This document shows positions 16,552 to 26,190 of a stretch of DNA of 64,000 nt, piece after piece. The stretch's first letter is position 1. Each line of letters starts with the position of its first letter. The stretch is from Petrocella atlantisensis (GTDB lineage Bacteria > Bacillota > Clostridia > Lachnospirales > Vallitaleaceae): NCBI RefSeq assembly GCF_900538275.1, contig NZ_LR130778.1:1774001-1838000 (forward strand), read 5' to 3'. The position numbers and the translations under genes were made by a program. Below the pieces are notes generated by a model that made no database searches, was not told the origin of the DNA, and was given only the letters and a program-made list of their open reading frames with translations.

Positions 16552-16869
16552 TTACATTGCTGCGTTAATTTTTGCTTCCACTTGATTCTTAGGTACTGCA
16601 CCAACAATGGTGTCTACAACTTCTCCACCTTTGAAAATCAATAGTGTTGGTATACTCATGACTCTATAGTGCTGTGCTGTCACACCGTTAGTATCCACAT
16701 CAAGTTTTCCAATTTTTACCTTGCCTTCATATTCAGTTGCAAGCTGCTCTATAGATGGTGCCATCATCTTACATGGTCCACACCAATCTGCATAAAAATC
16801 TACCAATACTGGCACCTCTGATTTAAGAACTTCTGCTTCAAAATTTGAATCTGTAAATGTCATTGCCAT
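16552..16869 (-). CDS. trxA: Thioredoxin
   Basis: 105-residue cytoplasmic disulfide reductase with the canonical active site W29-C30-G-P-C33 and the cis-proline loop [11 protein letters not shown] at 16869 ([10 protein letters not shown]) is chosen because GGAGGC lies at the right distance; the frame is open upstream to 16902 without a ribosome site. No thioredoxin reductase is nearby. It is a single-gene transcript ending at the 16518-16543 terminator. Confidence 0.97.
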   Translation of the reverse strand: MAMTFTDSNFEAEVLKSEVPVLVDFYADWCGPCKMMAPSIEQLATEYEGKVKIGKLDVDTNGVTAQHYRVMSIPTLLIFKGGEVVDTIVGAVPKNQVEAKINAAM

Positions 16870-17035
16870 AATAATGCCTCCATTTCTTTTCTTGTTAACC
16901 ACTTAAGTTATTGAATATCATTATATTATGTTTTCCAAATATAGTCAATGGTTAAGATATATTTTGTCATATTGTACATCTCTTACTTATTACTTTACCT
17001 TAGTTTGCTTGAAATGTCCAATAATTATCATTTTT

Positions 17036-18622
17036 CTAGTGGACTGTAATATGAACCACGTTGGTCGATGGATTAACATTATAGCTTACGCTACCATATC
17101 CATAGCATCTTGCTAGAACCTTTTTAAGCATATCCATTGTCATCTGAACACCCTTAACTTTTATGGTTATTTCTTTGCTGCCTTTATTGAACTCTTTTTG
17201 AAGATAGGATCTTAAGCCCTCTGTACCTATGACTTCAAGGTTATGGTATGTATAGTAGTTGTAAAGTGTACCCGTACCTCTTTCATATTCAGACATATTC
17301 CAAGTATGGGTTGCCATCAAATCTTGGTCCGTCACATTAAAATAATCATAGCTTATACTTTGTATGCCTTCTGATGATACCGGGTCATTCCAAGTCGTAT
17401 CTACGTGATAATAATTACCATCAAGTTCAATCATGTTCCATGCATGGCCGATACGCACACCATCTGCTTCTGCTGTACCAAACACAATCTTAGAATTAAG
17501 CCCTGCTAAATAAGCCATGTATTGAAAGGCTTCTGCATAACCATGGCAAACCGCTTTACCATCAATGAGGGCACCATATATGGTGAACACGGCGTCATCT
17601 AGTACTTTGGATTGATCATAAGCCACATGATGAACGATGTAATCATGTATAACCAACTCTTTTTCAAACTCCCCCATATCAGATGTAATCATCTGCCCCA
17701 CCACTTCTTTGGCTTTCAGTTTTGCCATTTCAAGTTCTGATTTTGTAATTGTATAATCAAATGATATTACCAAAGTATTGCTTCTTCGTGTAATCTTATA
17801 AGAGTTGATTACAGACGAATACATGGGAACTTGGTTCATAGTGACCTTTGCATCTTCTATAAGTTCACTCACATCTACATGACTTATTAATGCCATATCA
17901 AAGGTTCGGGTTTCTTCCATATCATAAATCATTTTCTCAACATTCTGCACCAAAGCCCTATAAGATACAGGCATGTTCTGAATATTTAAAAACTCAAGTC
18001 TCATAATTTCATCGGCTTTATCGATAGTATTTGGAACCGCTTTTTTGATTTGAAGTTGATTCAGTAATGTTGTGTTTTGTGCTTTGACTTTACATAATAG
18101 AGCGTTGTAAGTTAGACTGACCATCTCACGCCTTGTGAAAGTCGTCCTCGGCACTGATGACGAAAGGATTCCGATTTCTTTTGCTTTGTTCAGGCTGCTT
18201 GACCATGTGAAATCACCTGCAGAATCATCGTAAGCCAATGCTCTTAATAAAAGTGTCACATATTGCTCCCGCGTTACTTCTTCCAGAGCACCAAATTCTG
18301 TAGATGATATACCCAAGGTCAATCCATAATTGTATAAATAACCCACATAAGAGGTTGCCCATGGTGATACATCTTCAAAAGGGTGGTTAAAATCTGTCGA
18401 CATGACCAATTCTTCGTCACCTTTTAGCCTGACGATCATGACCGCTGCTTCCTGACGGGTCAATGATTGATTCAGACCATAGTCTTGTCCGGTTCCCTTA
18501 AGCAGACCTATTGCACTTAGGTACTCTGCTTGAGGGCTCAAGACTTCTCCCCCGAAAGCAGAATTGGCAGACACATTAAGGCATAGTGCAAGAACAGCTA
18601 TTAAACCTATTAGTCTTTTCAT
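17036..18622 (-). CDS. Exported SLH-domain protein with transglutaminase-like domain
   Basis: 528 residues. A signal peptide (MKRLIGLIAVLALCLNVSANSAFG) is followed by two or three S-layer-homology-like repeats (about 30-190; for example LTRQEAAVMIVRL and VTREQYVTLLLRAL), which bind secondary cell-wall polymer. From about 320 to 430 comes a transglutaminase/protease fold with the triad C359 (GKAVCHGYAEAF), H393 (IGHAWNM) and D408 (HVDTTW). The protein is thus probably anchored on the cell surface and acts on proteins or wall peptides; the substrate is unknown. A C-terminal tail of about 90 residues is unassigned. It is transcribed alone and divergently from the CPBP gene. Confidence 0.9.
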   Translation of the reverse strand: MKRLIGLIAVLALCLNVSANSAFGGEVLSPQAEYLSAIGLLKGTGQDYGLNQSLTRQEAAVMIVRLKGDEELVMSTDFNHPFEDVSPWATSYVGYLYNYGLTLGISSTEFGALEEVTREQYVTLLLRALAYDDSAGDFTWSSSLNKAKEIGILSSSVPRTTFTRREMVSLTYNALLCKVKAQNTTLLNQLQIKKAVPNTIDKADEIMRLEFLNIQNMPVSYRALVQNVEKMIYDMEETRTFDMALISHVDVSELIEDAKVTMNQVPMYSSVINSYKITRRSNTLVISFDYTITKSELEMAKLKAKEVVGQMITSDMGEFEKELVIHDYIVHHVAYDQSKVLDDAVFTIYGALIDGKAVCHGYAEAFQYMAYLAGLNSKIVFGTAEADGVRIGHAWNMIELDGNYYHVDTTWNDPVSSEGIQSISYDYFNVTDQDLMATHTWNMSEYERGTGTLYNYYTYHNLEVIGTEGLRSYLQKEFNKGSKEITIKVKGVQMTMDMLKKVLARCYGYGSVSYNVNPSTNVVHITVH

Positions 18623-18792
18623 AATCTATACCCTCCAAATAGCGCATCATAATGACTCTATTATAATTCACTATCTATCTTATGTAAAGTTTGGTTTCAC
18701 AACTAGAGTCATTGGTATATCTTTTTTATACCATCTGATTTAGAGTTATGTTATGATAGATGCATAATCTATAAGACATCCGGAGGTAACTT

Positions 18793-19836
18793 ATGTTTTC
18801 CGTTAAACGTGGCAACTTGTTCCAAATGATTACCATTACGTATTTTATATTAGGCAACCTTACTCTAGGGACAATGATGAGTGTACTTCAGTTGGAAGTT
18901 AATTTTATCTCTAGTATTTTGATTTCTCAGCTTGGTTTTGTAGCTTTATCTGTAGTCACCTACATGATTGTCACAAAATCCCCTGTAAAACCCACCTTGC
19001 ACTTACATAAAATCCGACCACTCGATGCCTTGATTTGTATTGGTATAGCTTGGAGCATCATGCCTTCTCTCAGTGTTATTAATGTTCTTTCACAATTTTT
19101 TGTTCGCAACCAGATTCAAGATGCCTTACTTGCTGTTTTGGATTATCCATATCTGTTTGTTATCCTTTTGACGTCTGTTTTTCCGGCCATTTTCGAGGAA
19201 CTCTTAACGCGCTCACTGATCATTAGTAATTATAGAAAAGAAACCGTTCTTGTGACTTGTATAATCAGTGGTTTGTTTTTTGGGTTTATCCACCTTAATA
19301 TTAATCAATTTCTATATGCTTTTGTAATGGGCGCTCTTATGTGCTACGTTGTTTTAATTACTGAGTCCATCTACAGTGCTATGATCATCCACTTTACGAT
19401 CAATGCTACAAGCACAACCATGCTATACGTTTCTAATTTGGTTATAAAGGCTTTTTCTGACAATGAGCTCTTGATGGGTGAGATTGCGGCCAACACAGAT
19501 CCTACAAATGCTCAATTAGCCATAATGCTAATTGGTCTTCTCATATATGCATTATTCTTCATACCAATTGCTTTCCTACTTATGCGTTCACTACTCAAAA
19601 GAAATAGTAAAGTATTTAAAGGTAGCTTCAAACTTCCAACAGAAGTTTTTATGGGGCTCAATCGCACATCTTCTGCAGATCATGATTTTCAAGACAATAT
19701 TAAAGAAGCACTAGAACAACCCGAAACCGTAACGTCTTTGGTTCTAGAGGAAAAACAATCCATCTTCACGCCGCCACTGCTCATTACCATTGCCATTTTT
19801 ATTGTCTTTTCTCTAATTTTAGAATTTTTAAATTAA
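18793..19836 (+). CDS. CPBP family intramembrane metalloprotease
   Basis: 347-residue polytopic membrane protein (about eight segments) with the Abi/CAAX-protease motifs: E135-E136-LLT-R140, FGFIH with H167, and IIHFTIN with H200. Members are intramembrane proteases, some conferring bacteriocin self-immunity, others processing membrane proteins; no bacteriocin gene is adjacent. The start is firm: GGAGGT at 18782-18787 then ATG at 18793. It converges with trmB, and the 28 bases between them hold a piece of family A repeat rather than a clear terminator. Confidence 0.92.
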   Translation: MFSVKRGNLFQMITITYFILGNLTLGTMMSVLQLEVNFISSILISQLGFVALSVVTYMIVTKSPVKPTLHLHKIRPLDALICIGIAWSIMPSLSVINVLSQFFVRNQIQDALLAVLDYPYLFVILLTSVFPAIFEELLTRSLIISNYRKETVLVTCIISGLFFGFIHLNINQFLYAFVMGALMCYVVLITESIYSAMIIHFTINATSTTMLYVSNLVIKAFSDNELLMGEIAANTDPTNAQLAIMLIGLLIYALFFIPIAFLLMRSLLKRNSKVFKGSFKLPTEVFMGLNRTSSADHDFQDNIKEALEQPETVTSLVLEEKQSIFTPPLLITIAIFIVFSLILEFLN

Positions 19837-19837
19837 A

Positions 19838-19865
19838 CATGGTTATAGGGTCAAAACCAAGCATC
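19838..19865 (-). repeat. Possible family A end fragment
   Basis: ATGGTTATAGGGTCAAAACC resembles one terminal repeat of family A (consensus TGGTTAAAGGGTCAAAACT) with two changes. It is a solo end wedged between two convergent stop codons. Confidence 0.4.
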
Positions 19866-20513
19866 TTATTGTGAACTATAACGTGCTTCCACCATATTGA
19901 TGGTCATACCTTCTTTGGTGAATTTCTCTTCATATTCTGTCATGATATTATCTTGAACCCATGGACTGGCATGAAGGTTTCTTGTTTCTCTTAGAATGTG
20001 CATATCAAGCGTGTTCATTTCTTCCAAAGAAAAATCAAAAAGTGCTTCGTTATCCGTTTTGAAGCATAATAAACCTTCAGGCTTCAGAATAATCTTGTAT
20101 TTATTCAAGAAATCTCTATAAGTTAATCTTCTTTTATAGTGCCGTTCTTTTGGCCATGGATCAGAAAAATTCAAATATACTTTTGCAACCTCATTTTCAT
20201 CAAAAAGCTCTAAAATATCTTGAGCATCATACCGAACAACACATAGATTGTCCATCTGCCCTTCTTCTTTAATTTTTTCCAAGCTTTTTACCAATACAAC
20301 TGTAAATTTTTCAAATCCAATATAATTGATTGTTGGGTTCTTTTTTGCTTTATCAATTAAGAAGCGTCCCCTTCCCATACCAATCTCAATGTGTATGGGA
20401 TTATCGTTATTAAAATAGGTATGCCATCTGCCTTTATATTCCATTGGGTTTGCAATAAGTTTTTCATAATCATTAATTCGATTAAAAGCTCTTTTTACAT
20501 TTCGAAGTCTCAT
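19866..20513 (-). CDS. trmB: tRNA (guanine(46)-N7)-methyltransferase
   Basis: 215-residue SAM-dependent enzyme that methylates G46 in the tRNA variable loop. The SAM-binding motif IEIGMGRGRFLIDKA, the acidic FEKF position, and the family signature NFSDPWPKERHYKRRLTY are all present, with full length. Start ATG 20513 with AAAGGAGCGAC upstream. It has its own promoter candidate, and its 3' end touches a family A fragment and the convergent CPBP gene. Confidence 0.97.
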   Translation of the reverse strand: MRLRNVKRAFNRINDYEKLIANPMEYKGRWHTYFNNDNPIHIEIGMGRGRFLIDKAKKNPTINYIGFEKFTVVLVKSLEKIKEEGQMDNLCVVRYDAQDILELFDENEVAKVYLNFSDPWPKERHYKRRLTYRDFLNKYKIILKPEGLLCFKTDNEALFDFSLEEMNTLDMHILRETRNLHASPWVQDNIMTEYEEKFTKEGMTINMVEARYSSQ

Positions 20514-20603
20514 TTTGTCGCTCCTTTATATTTTAACTCTAGGATCTTTCCTGCTATGAACATTTGCATACCTAAAGCAACATTTTATTCTTTCTTCCTT
20601 AGC

Positions 20604-20632
20604 ATTTTATCATCGTATCTAAAAAAATGCAA
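20604..20632 (-). promoter_or_regulatory. Candidate trmB promoter
   Basis: On the minus strand TTGCAT (20632-20627) and TAAAAT (20609-20604) are 17 bases apart. The -35 overlaps the T run of the hairpin at 20639-20675. Confidence 0.5.
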
Positions 20633-20638
20633 AAAATA

Positions 20639-20675
20639 CCCTACCGCAGTAGAATATTACTTCACGCTGGGTAGG
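20639..20675 (-). terminator. Minus-strand terminator upstream of trmB
   Basis: CCTACCC (20675-20669) pairs with GGTAGGG (20645-20639) around an imperfect inner stem, followed by TATTTTTTG. It would stop transcripts arriving from 20680-21265. Confidence 0.7.
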
Positions 20676-20810
20676 ACTAAGCATATTATATAATAAAAGG
20701 GGGGATAGTTATTACTGTTTCATCATAGCAAATAAATATGTCTAAATTATGAATTCAGTATATCTTTTCTGTGTATTATTGAAATATTCACAACTTAACT
20801 GCTATTTCCA

Positions 20811-20910
20811 CAAGAAAAGAAGCTTTGCTTCGTTATGAGCTCTGCTCATATTTCTGAACGGTTCGAAAGGAAACTTTCTTGATAGTTAATGCGATGCTTC
20901 AACGCATTAA
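20811..20910 (+). repeat. Family B structured repeat, truncated at its 3' end
   Basis: Stems I, II, the AAGGAAA arm and the inner stem are all present, nearly identical to the 57110 copy, but the closing tail TTTCCTAGAGAA is missing. The element runs directly into a family A fragment at 20911. The two families are therefore juxtaposed, suggesting that A inserted into or recombined with B. The 20514-20810 stretch otherwise holds only the trmB promoter and a terminator. Confidence 0.85.
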
Positions 20911-21002
20911 AATTTATATACACCATATAGATTACGTTGGTACACTCAGAAACTATATATTGTATGTAAAAGTGCAACTATATAGTTTTGACACTTTAAC
21001 CA
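20911..21002 (+). repeat. Family A MITE-like repeat, left-truncated
   Basis: It carries the inner inverted repeat (CATATAGATTACGTTGGTAC, then AACTATATATTGTATG) and the right terminus (CAACTATATAGTTTTGACAC then TTTAACC). The left terminal repeat is missing. Confidence 0.8.
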
Positions 21003-21018
21003 ATGATACAACAAATAA

Positions 21019-21040
21019 GATCTGTTCTACTGAACAGATC
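21019..21040 (-). terminator. Hairpin, candidate alpha-galactosidase terminator
   Basis: GATCTGTTC (21019-21027) and GAACAGATC (21032-21040) form a tight four-base-loop hairpin followed on the minus strand by TTATTTGTTG. It lies 226 bases after the alpha-galactosidase stop; 21041-21265 shows nothing else. Confidence 0.55.
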
Positions 21041-21265
21041 CTATTCTCTACTATATTGTATGAGGGAGTAAAATATGAAGGGTTTCACATCAAATGGATG
21101 TGAATAAGGGGTACTCTTACTATACCAACTAATTATGTGCGTAATATGAGCAATTTATAAAAAAAGTATGAAAGAATTCTAAAAATTTTTATAGGATTAA
21201 AGAATTGATAGAACTTTTAATTGAACTTCAATCAATAGTGTATCGCTTCGAATGCTTCCAAGAAA

Positions 21266-23458
21266 TCAAATCACCTTTTCGAGAATTATCATCACACTAT
21301 CAAAATCCCCAGTCATCGTTGGCAACCGAAGACCATAGTGCATCAATGTGTCGCCATAAAGCTGTTGTCCATCTTCCATTCGGTAGAGCCCTTTCGGGTC
21401 AAGATAACAAAGCTTGATCTTAGGTTCTATATGATTCGGCTTAGCCAGATGTCTGTAATAAAATAAGACAACCTGATTTCGCTCTTTGGATATGAACATC
21501 CATGCGGTCCCATTGGTCTCATATGGGCTCATGAGTCTGTAAAAATCACCGAACTGCACAGTTTCTCGGATTAACTTGTATCGGTCTATATAATTTTTTA
21601 CAGCACCTTTTTCTTCCGTACTTAACTTTGTCAAATCCAACTCAAATCCCAGATTAGCAGCCATTGCTACATATGCTCTCGTATGAAGAGGCGTTTTGCG
21701 CATAACCTGATGGTTCGGTACTTCTGAGACATGCGCGCCCATGGTAATTGGTGGATAAAGCATAGATGTCCCCCATTGAATCTTAAGTCGCTCAAAACTA
21801 TCTGTATCATCACTTGTCCATGTTTGAGGCATATAGTAAAGCATCCCTGGGTCAAAACGTCCTCCACCTCCCGAGCAACTTTCAAAAAGTACATCCGGAA
21901 ATGCTTTTGTTATTCTATCTAATAAGTCATATAATCCAAGTATATATCGGTGACTGGTCTCCTTTTGATGGTTACTTTGCAAGATGGCTGAACCTACTTC
22001 TGTCATATTTCGGTTCATATCCCACTTAACATAGCCAATAGGTGCACTTTCAAGTATTTTTTCCAAAGCAAGATACAGATAATTCCTTACATCCTCTCGA
22101 CCCATATCTAATACGAGCTGGTTTCTAGCTTCTGAACGCTCCCGATTAGGTATATGAAGACACCAATCCGGATGCTTCCTATAAAGCGCACTGTCCGGTG
22201 ACACCATCTCAGGTTCAAACCACAAACCAAAATCCATACCTTTACTATTCGCATAATCCGCTAAAACTTTCAAGCCGCTTGGCAACTTTTCTTTGTTAAC
22301 AAACCAATCTCCCAGTCCTGAACTGTCTGAATCTCTTTTACCAAACCAGCCATCGTCAAGTACCATTAATTCGATACCAAGCCCTGCACTCTCATCAATA
22401 AGTTTCTTGATTTTTTGTTCATCAAAATCAAAGTAAGTAGCTTCCCAATTATTAATAAGTATTGGACGCACTTGATGTTGCCACTTACCTCTACAAAGCC
22501 TGTCCTTATATATGTTGTGGAATATTTTTGACATTCCGTTTAGTCCTTTATCAGAATAGACCATCACCACTTCAGGTGTATCAAAGGATGTATTTGGTCC
22601 TAAATCCCATTCAAAATCAATGGTATTTAGACCCATCTGCATTCGTGTTCCTTCATAACTATTTACAGATACTTCAGACATGAAAGAACCACTATAAATC
22701 AGGTTCATGGCATATACTTCACCCACATGCTCGGTTGTATCCGGTCTAAGAAGGGCTATGAACGGGTTCTGTTCATGAGAACTTGCGCCTCTCTTACTGT
22801 CAATCACATGGGTACTGTGACCAATAGGAATCCTTGATATATGACGTTCTTTAGCCCATCCACCATAAAGATGCATCAATTCAAATTCTTGATCCTGATA
22901 AAAATCTACACTACAGCTTAGGCTTTTTTCCAACTGTATCTTGCGCTTCCCCTCATTTACAAACGTGACGCGGCGTGTTATAACATCATAGTCCGCATAC
23001 ACTGAATAATGTAGGACTATTCCAAGCCCTATTAGATCATCCATAAGCGTAATTTCGAGTGTATCAACCTCATCGCCTTTGTTTGCATATAAAGATGGTA
23101 AGCCTTCAATGAATGGTTTACCTTTATAGATTCTATGAGATTTATAAACCGGTGCACATAAGTGATTGCCATCTTCCACTCTGACTTCAAAAGCCGGACT
23201 TTGATAGTCTGAGCGACCATAATCCGGATACTCTCTTGGCATAGTGTCAAAAGAAATATATTTGTGGTTTTTTTCCGGATTTGGCGAGAAGCTACACACC
23301 TCATATAAATCTACTAAGCACTCAAGATCCGGTGTATGAATCCTTTTGCCCCAGTAGCCATGAACCAAGTGGCGATCTAAGACTACTTCCATCATATAGC
23401 TCGTATTTTTCGTGCTAAGATGAAATCGTTTTCTATCTTGTTTGAATTCTATACCCAT
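21266..23458 (-). CDS. Alpha-galactosidase, GH36
   Basis: 730-residue glycoside hydrolase of family 36, which releases alpha-1,6-linked galactose from raffinose-type sugars and galactomannan. The central TIM barrel shows LDDGWFGKRDSD, the nucleophile D480 in YVKWDMNR, FESCSGGGGRFD, and the acid/base D550 in TSDDTDSFE, exactly 70 residues apart as in characterised GH36 enzymes. The N-terminal beta domain (about 1-300) is complete. No signal peptide, so cytoplasmic. It starts 11 bases after the sfsA stop with an AGGAGGG site, forming a two-gene operon. No sugar transporter adjoins it. Confidence 0.96.
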   Translation of the reverse strand: MGIEFKQDRKRFHLSTKNTSYMMEVVLDRHLVHGYWGKRIHTPDLECLVDLYEVCSFSPNPEKNHKYISFDTMPREYPDYGRSDYQSPAFEVRVEDGNHLCAPVYKSHRIYKGKPFIEGLPSLYANKGDEVDTLEITLMDDLIGLGIVLHYSVYADYDVITRRVTFVNEGKRKIQLEKSLSCSVDFYQDQEFELMHLYGGWAKERHISRIPIGHSTHVIDSKRGASSHEQNPFIALLRPDTTEHVGEVYAMNLIYSGSFMSEVSVNSYEGTRMQMGLNTIDFEWDLGPNTSFDTPEVVMVYSDKGLNGMSKIFHNIYKDRLCRGKWQHQVRPILINNWEATYFDFDEQKIKKLIDESAGLGIELMVLDDGWFGKRDSDSSGLGDWFVNKEKLPSGLKVLADYANSKGMDFGLWFEPEMVSPDSALYRKHPDWCLHIPNRERSEARNQLVLDMGREDVRNYLYLALEKILESAPIGYVKWDMNRNMTEVGSAILQSNHQKETSHRYILGLYDLLDRITKAFPDVLFESCSGGGGRFDPGMLYYMPQTWTSDDTDSFERLKIQWGTSMLYPPITMGAHVSEVPNHQVMRKTPLHTRAYVAMAANLGFELDLTKLSTEEKGAVKNYIDRYKLIRETVQFGDFYRLMSPYETNGTAWMFISKERNQVVLFYYRHLAKPNHIEPKIKLCYLDPKGLYRMEDGQQLYGDTLMHYGLRLPTMTGDFDSVMIILEKVI

Positions 23459-23469
23459 TTCTTACCCTC

Positions 23470-24168
23470 CTATTTATATGTTTGATTTAATAATAAACCA
23501 GAACCGCCAAGTTCTATGGTATCTCTGCCCAACTTACTGTTGTATACTAAAACGCCAAGTCCTGTATCGATGGCTTGATATAAACTATCCGCAAATGCCC
23601 TATCTCGCTCATGATGAGGCCTAAAACTGTGAATATGTTCTATCTGAATCAAGAAACATACATAATTTTTATAGCCTTCTTTCATACCTTTTACTAATTC
23701 ATTAATATGTTTGGTGCCTCTTATGGTAGGTGCATCCGGAAAAAGAGCTAAGCCTGCCTCTTCCAAAGTTACCCCTTTCACTTCAATAAAACCCTTTTCC
23801 AAACCTTTTTCATAGTAAATATCAAATCTGGATGTACCATAGGTCACTTCTCGACTGGCGTGGGAAACTTGTCCAATTTCCCTGATTTCTCCGGCAATGA
23901 GCGCTTCATAGATGACTTGATTTGGTACTTGAGAATCAATATTCACCAAGACATCACCTTTATAGATACCAATCAATGAATACCTGGTTTTTCTGTTAGG
24001 GTTGTCACTTTTTTCAAGATAGACTTTGACACCTTCTATAAATAATTCCTGACAGCGTCCTGTGTTTTTTACATGTACCTCTTCAGACTTACCATCTATA
24101 AATACTTTCGCAATGAAGCGATTTAAACGTTTGACAAATATGCCTTCTACAATGTTTTTGTATCTCAT
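23470..24168 (-). CDS. sfsA: DNA/RNA nuclease SfsA family protein
   Basis: 232 residues matching SfsA (sugar fermentation stimulation protein A): KRLNRFIAKVFIDG with a nucleic-acid-binding OB-like N terminus, then a PD-(D/E)XK-like core (TSRFDIYYEKGLEKGFIEVKGVTLEEAGLALFPDAPT RGTKH region) with the acidic D and E-V-K residues. It was first described as affecting maltose use in E. coli; later work on relatives reports nuclease activity. It is first in an operon with alpha-galactosidase, which may be a coincidental or functional link to sugar metabolism. The ribosome site GAAAGG is moderate. Confidence 0.93.
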   Translation of the reverse strand: MRYKNIVEGIFVKRLNRFIAKVFIDGKSEEVHVKNTGRCQELFIEGVKVYLEKSDNPNRKTRYSLIGIYKGDVLVNIDSQVPNQVIYEALIAGEIREIGQVSHASREVTYGTSRFDIYYEKGLEKGFIEVKGVTLEEAGLALFPDAPTIRGTKHINELVKGMKEGYKNYVCFLIQIEHIHSFRPHHERDRAFADSLYQAIDTGLGVLVYNSKLGRDTIELGGSGLLLNQTYK

Positions 24169-24259
24169 TATTTTAACCTTTCTTTACAGCGCTATAATAA
24201 ATATAGCATATGGCCTTCTTTTGTCAACTGCCTCGTTTTGCGCTTTCTAATATAACAAA

Positions 24260-24290
24260 GGAAGCTACAAACCTTGAGGCTGTAGCTTCC
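24260..24290 (-). terminator. DUF4914 gene terminator
   Basis: GGAAGCTACA (24260-24269) pairs with TGTAGCTTCC (24281-24290), and the minus strand continues TTTGTT. It follows the DUF4914 stop. Confidence 0.82.
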
Positions 24291-24318
24291 TAAAATAATT
24301 TAATATTTTAATGGTTTA

Positions 24319-26190
24319 TTACATTGGCATAAGTGCTGCAAACTCTTCAACTGTTGCATCACGCATATAGGCATCAATAATTTGTCTACCTAGTGGGTTT
24401 AACTCTTCTGTGTTGAACTTTACAAGTTCTCGTTTGAAGAAGTCTGTAAGAAGCTTTGCACCGGCATCATAAGCTTCATCTCCGATGTTAACTTGATGAT
24501 TTGTGCGCAATAAACCTTTGGGAATATTATGACCATCTATTCTAAGTGATTTTGGTGAATAACCAAGGGTTGAGCATCTTGATTCTACCAATTGATCTGG
24601 TCGGAATTTGGCACTACCCTTTCTTGCTAGGTACTCCCGATCCAACCATTCTGCAATAAAGCCTACCTTAAATGAACCAATATGTTGATTTGGGATTAAA
24701 ACATATTTTGTGTTCGGTGTATTTTGAATCTGTTCTAACAAGAGATTCGCTTGTGTAACCATTTTGCCTGTTGCAAAAGGCCAGTAAGAACCAACACCTT
24801 CGCTACTCATACCACCTGTATCTACAATACTTGGATTCGCATGGCCTCTAGGTGCCACAAGTCGCCACAACCAAGCAAGGGCCGGTGGTAATATATGTAA
24901 CATACCAACAATACCATAAGTGATTTTATCTTTTGTAAGAGGGGGCATACGAACACCAAAGGAACGAACATCTACCTCAACAGGGTCAGAAATAACGTCT
25001 GGAACAAAATGTCTTGGCATAATTACCCTTGGATTTGGACAAGGTACCCCAGGTGCATCCATTTTATGTTCCCATATTAATATAGTAGAGTCCGGAGCAC
25101 CATCCATATTAAGGAAAATCAATGGTTCTGGTGGATGTATGGTTAGTTTCTCATGTTCAATAGAAGTACCATATTCTTTAATATGGTCAAATCTTAAAAA
25201 CCAACCGGCTTCAGCATCTGTTACCACAAGCTTACTACCGTTTTGGTAGGAGGGGTGACATAACGCCATGTCATCCGTAACTGGATGCAATTCACATGTA
25301 TCACCAAGTTCAAGGTATAAACTGTCTTCCGTTATAAGATCAACGCCGAGTAAAACACTACCATCTGACTCACGATGCACTTCCTCGATCATCTCTGATT
25401 TACCACCACCGCTGGCACCTTCATGCATAATCACTACAGAGTTGTCATAAGGTGTGGTAACGCGAACCGTTGAAGCATGAGCTGTAATCCAACCTTCCTT
25501 CTCACCAATTGATAACAAGATACCATAAACACCTTTTTTAGCACTTGGTCCAGGATATAGGTTAAAAGAATAAACTTCATGAAGGTTATCCAAACGGTTA
25601 TGTACAACAACTTGTTTGCCATCATAATGTGTGTGCCTAAATACAGGCGCAAGATAAATCACTGCCTTAGGTTCAAATCCTTCACGTAATTCATCAGCCG
25701 GTATAAAGCCTTGAAGGTCCGCTAAACCACCGGTAAAGAAAGCTGCATTTTTAGGTCCAATAAGGATAGACTCATAACCACCATGCTTGGCATCCCCTGA
25801 AATAAAAGGTAACACAATCAAGTCTTGGGTCTTCAGCCATTCAAAGGTTTCTTTTCTTACCCCTTCGAAGCTTTCACCGAATTTCTCTTTGTATGTTAAT
25901 TTGTCAGTCGGTAGGTCATCACCTATGTACATGCAATTAGGATCTCTTCTTCGCATATAGGATTCCACATAGTTTACGGATACACCATTTTTACAACGTA
26001 CAACTTCAACTTCTTCAACAAGCCCTAATCCTTCGACTTCATAATTTACCTTGAAAATCTGTTGACCATTCCCAGTCGCCATATCAAGTATATGGGCTCG
26101 GCTTTCAGGGACCGTTACTGATTTTGCGTTTGCAACTATATCCGCTGCGTTTGCATCAAATCTAAACTTTGACAATACGTTTTTACTCAT
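24319..26190 (-). CDS. DUF4914 family protein, PEPCK-like ATP-binding fold
   Basis: 623 residues of the DUF4914 family. A glycine-rich P-loop-like motif (MHEGASGGGKSEMIEEV) in the middle and surrounding acidic motifs (GVDLITEDSLYLELGDTCEL) recall phosphoenolpyruvate carboxykinase-type kinases, so a nucleotide-dependent enzyme is likely; the substrate is unknown. No membrane segment or signal peptide. ATG at 26190 is chosen for the perfect AAGGAGG seven bases upstream; upstream in-frame codons to 26235 lack one. It is a monocistronic gene with an unusually long upstream gap (26191-26742) that may hold a leader. The family is known mainly from Clostridia and Bacteroidetes. Confidence 0.88.
   Translation of the reverse strand: MSKNVLSKFRFDANAADIVANAKSVTVPESRAHILDMATGNGQQIFKVNYEVEGLGLVEEVEVVRCKNGVSVNYVESYMRRRDPNCMYIGDDLPTDKLTYKEKFGESFEGVRKETFEWLKTQDLIVLPFISGDAKHGGYESILIGPKNAAFFTGGLADLQGFIPADELREGFEPKAVIYLAPVFRHTHYDGKQVVVHNRLDNLHEVYSFNLYPGPSAKKGVYGILLSIGEKEGWITAHASTVRVTTPYDNSVVIMHEGASGGGKSEMIEEVHRESDGSVLLGVDLITEDSLYLELGDTCELHPVTDDMALCHPSYQNGSKLVVTDAEAGWFLRFDHIKEYGTSIEHEKLTIHPPEPLIFLNMDGAPDSTILIWEHKMDAPGVPCPNPRVIMPRHFVPDVISDPVEVDVRSFGVRMPPLTKDKITYGIVGMLHILPPALAWLWRLVAPRGHANPSIVDTGGMSSEGVGSYWPFATGKMVTQANLLLEQIQNTPNTKYVLIPNQHIGSFKVGFIAEWLDREYLARKGSAKFRPDQLVESRCSTLGYSPKSLRIDGHNIPKGLLRTNHQVNIGDEAYDAGAKLLTDFFKRELVKFNTEELNPLGRQIIDAYMRDATVEEFAALMPM

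Noticed and set aside
20879-21103. 74-codon plus-strand ORF
   Set aside because: Made entirely of fused family B and A repeat sequence.
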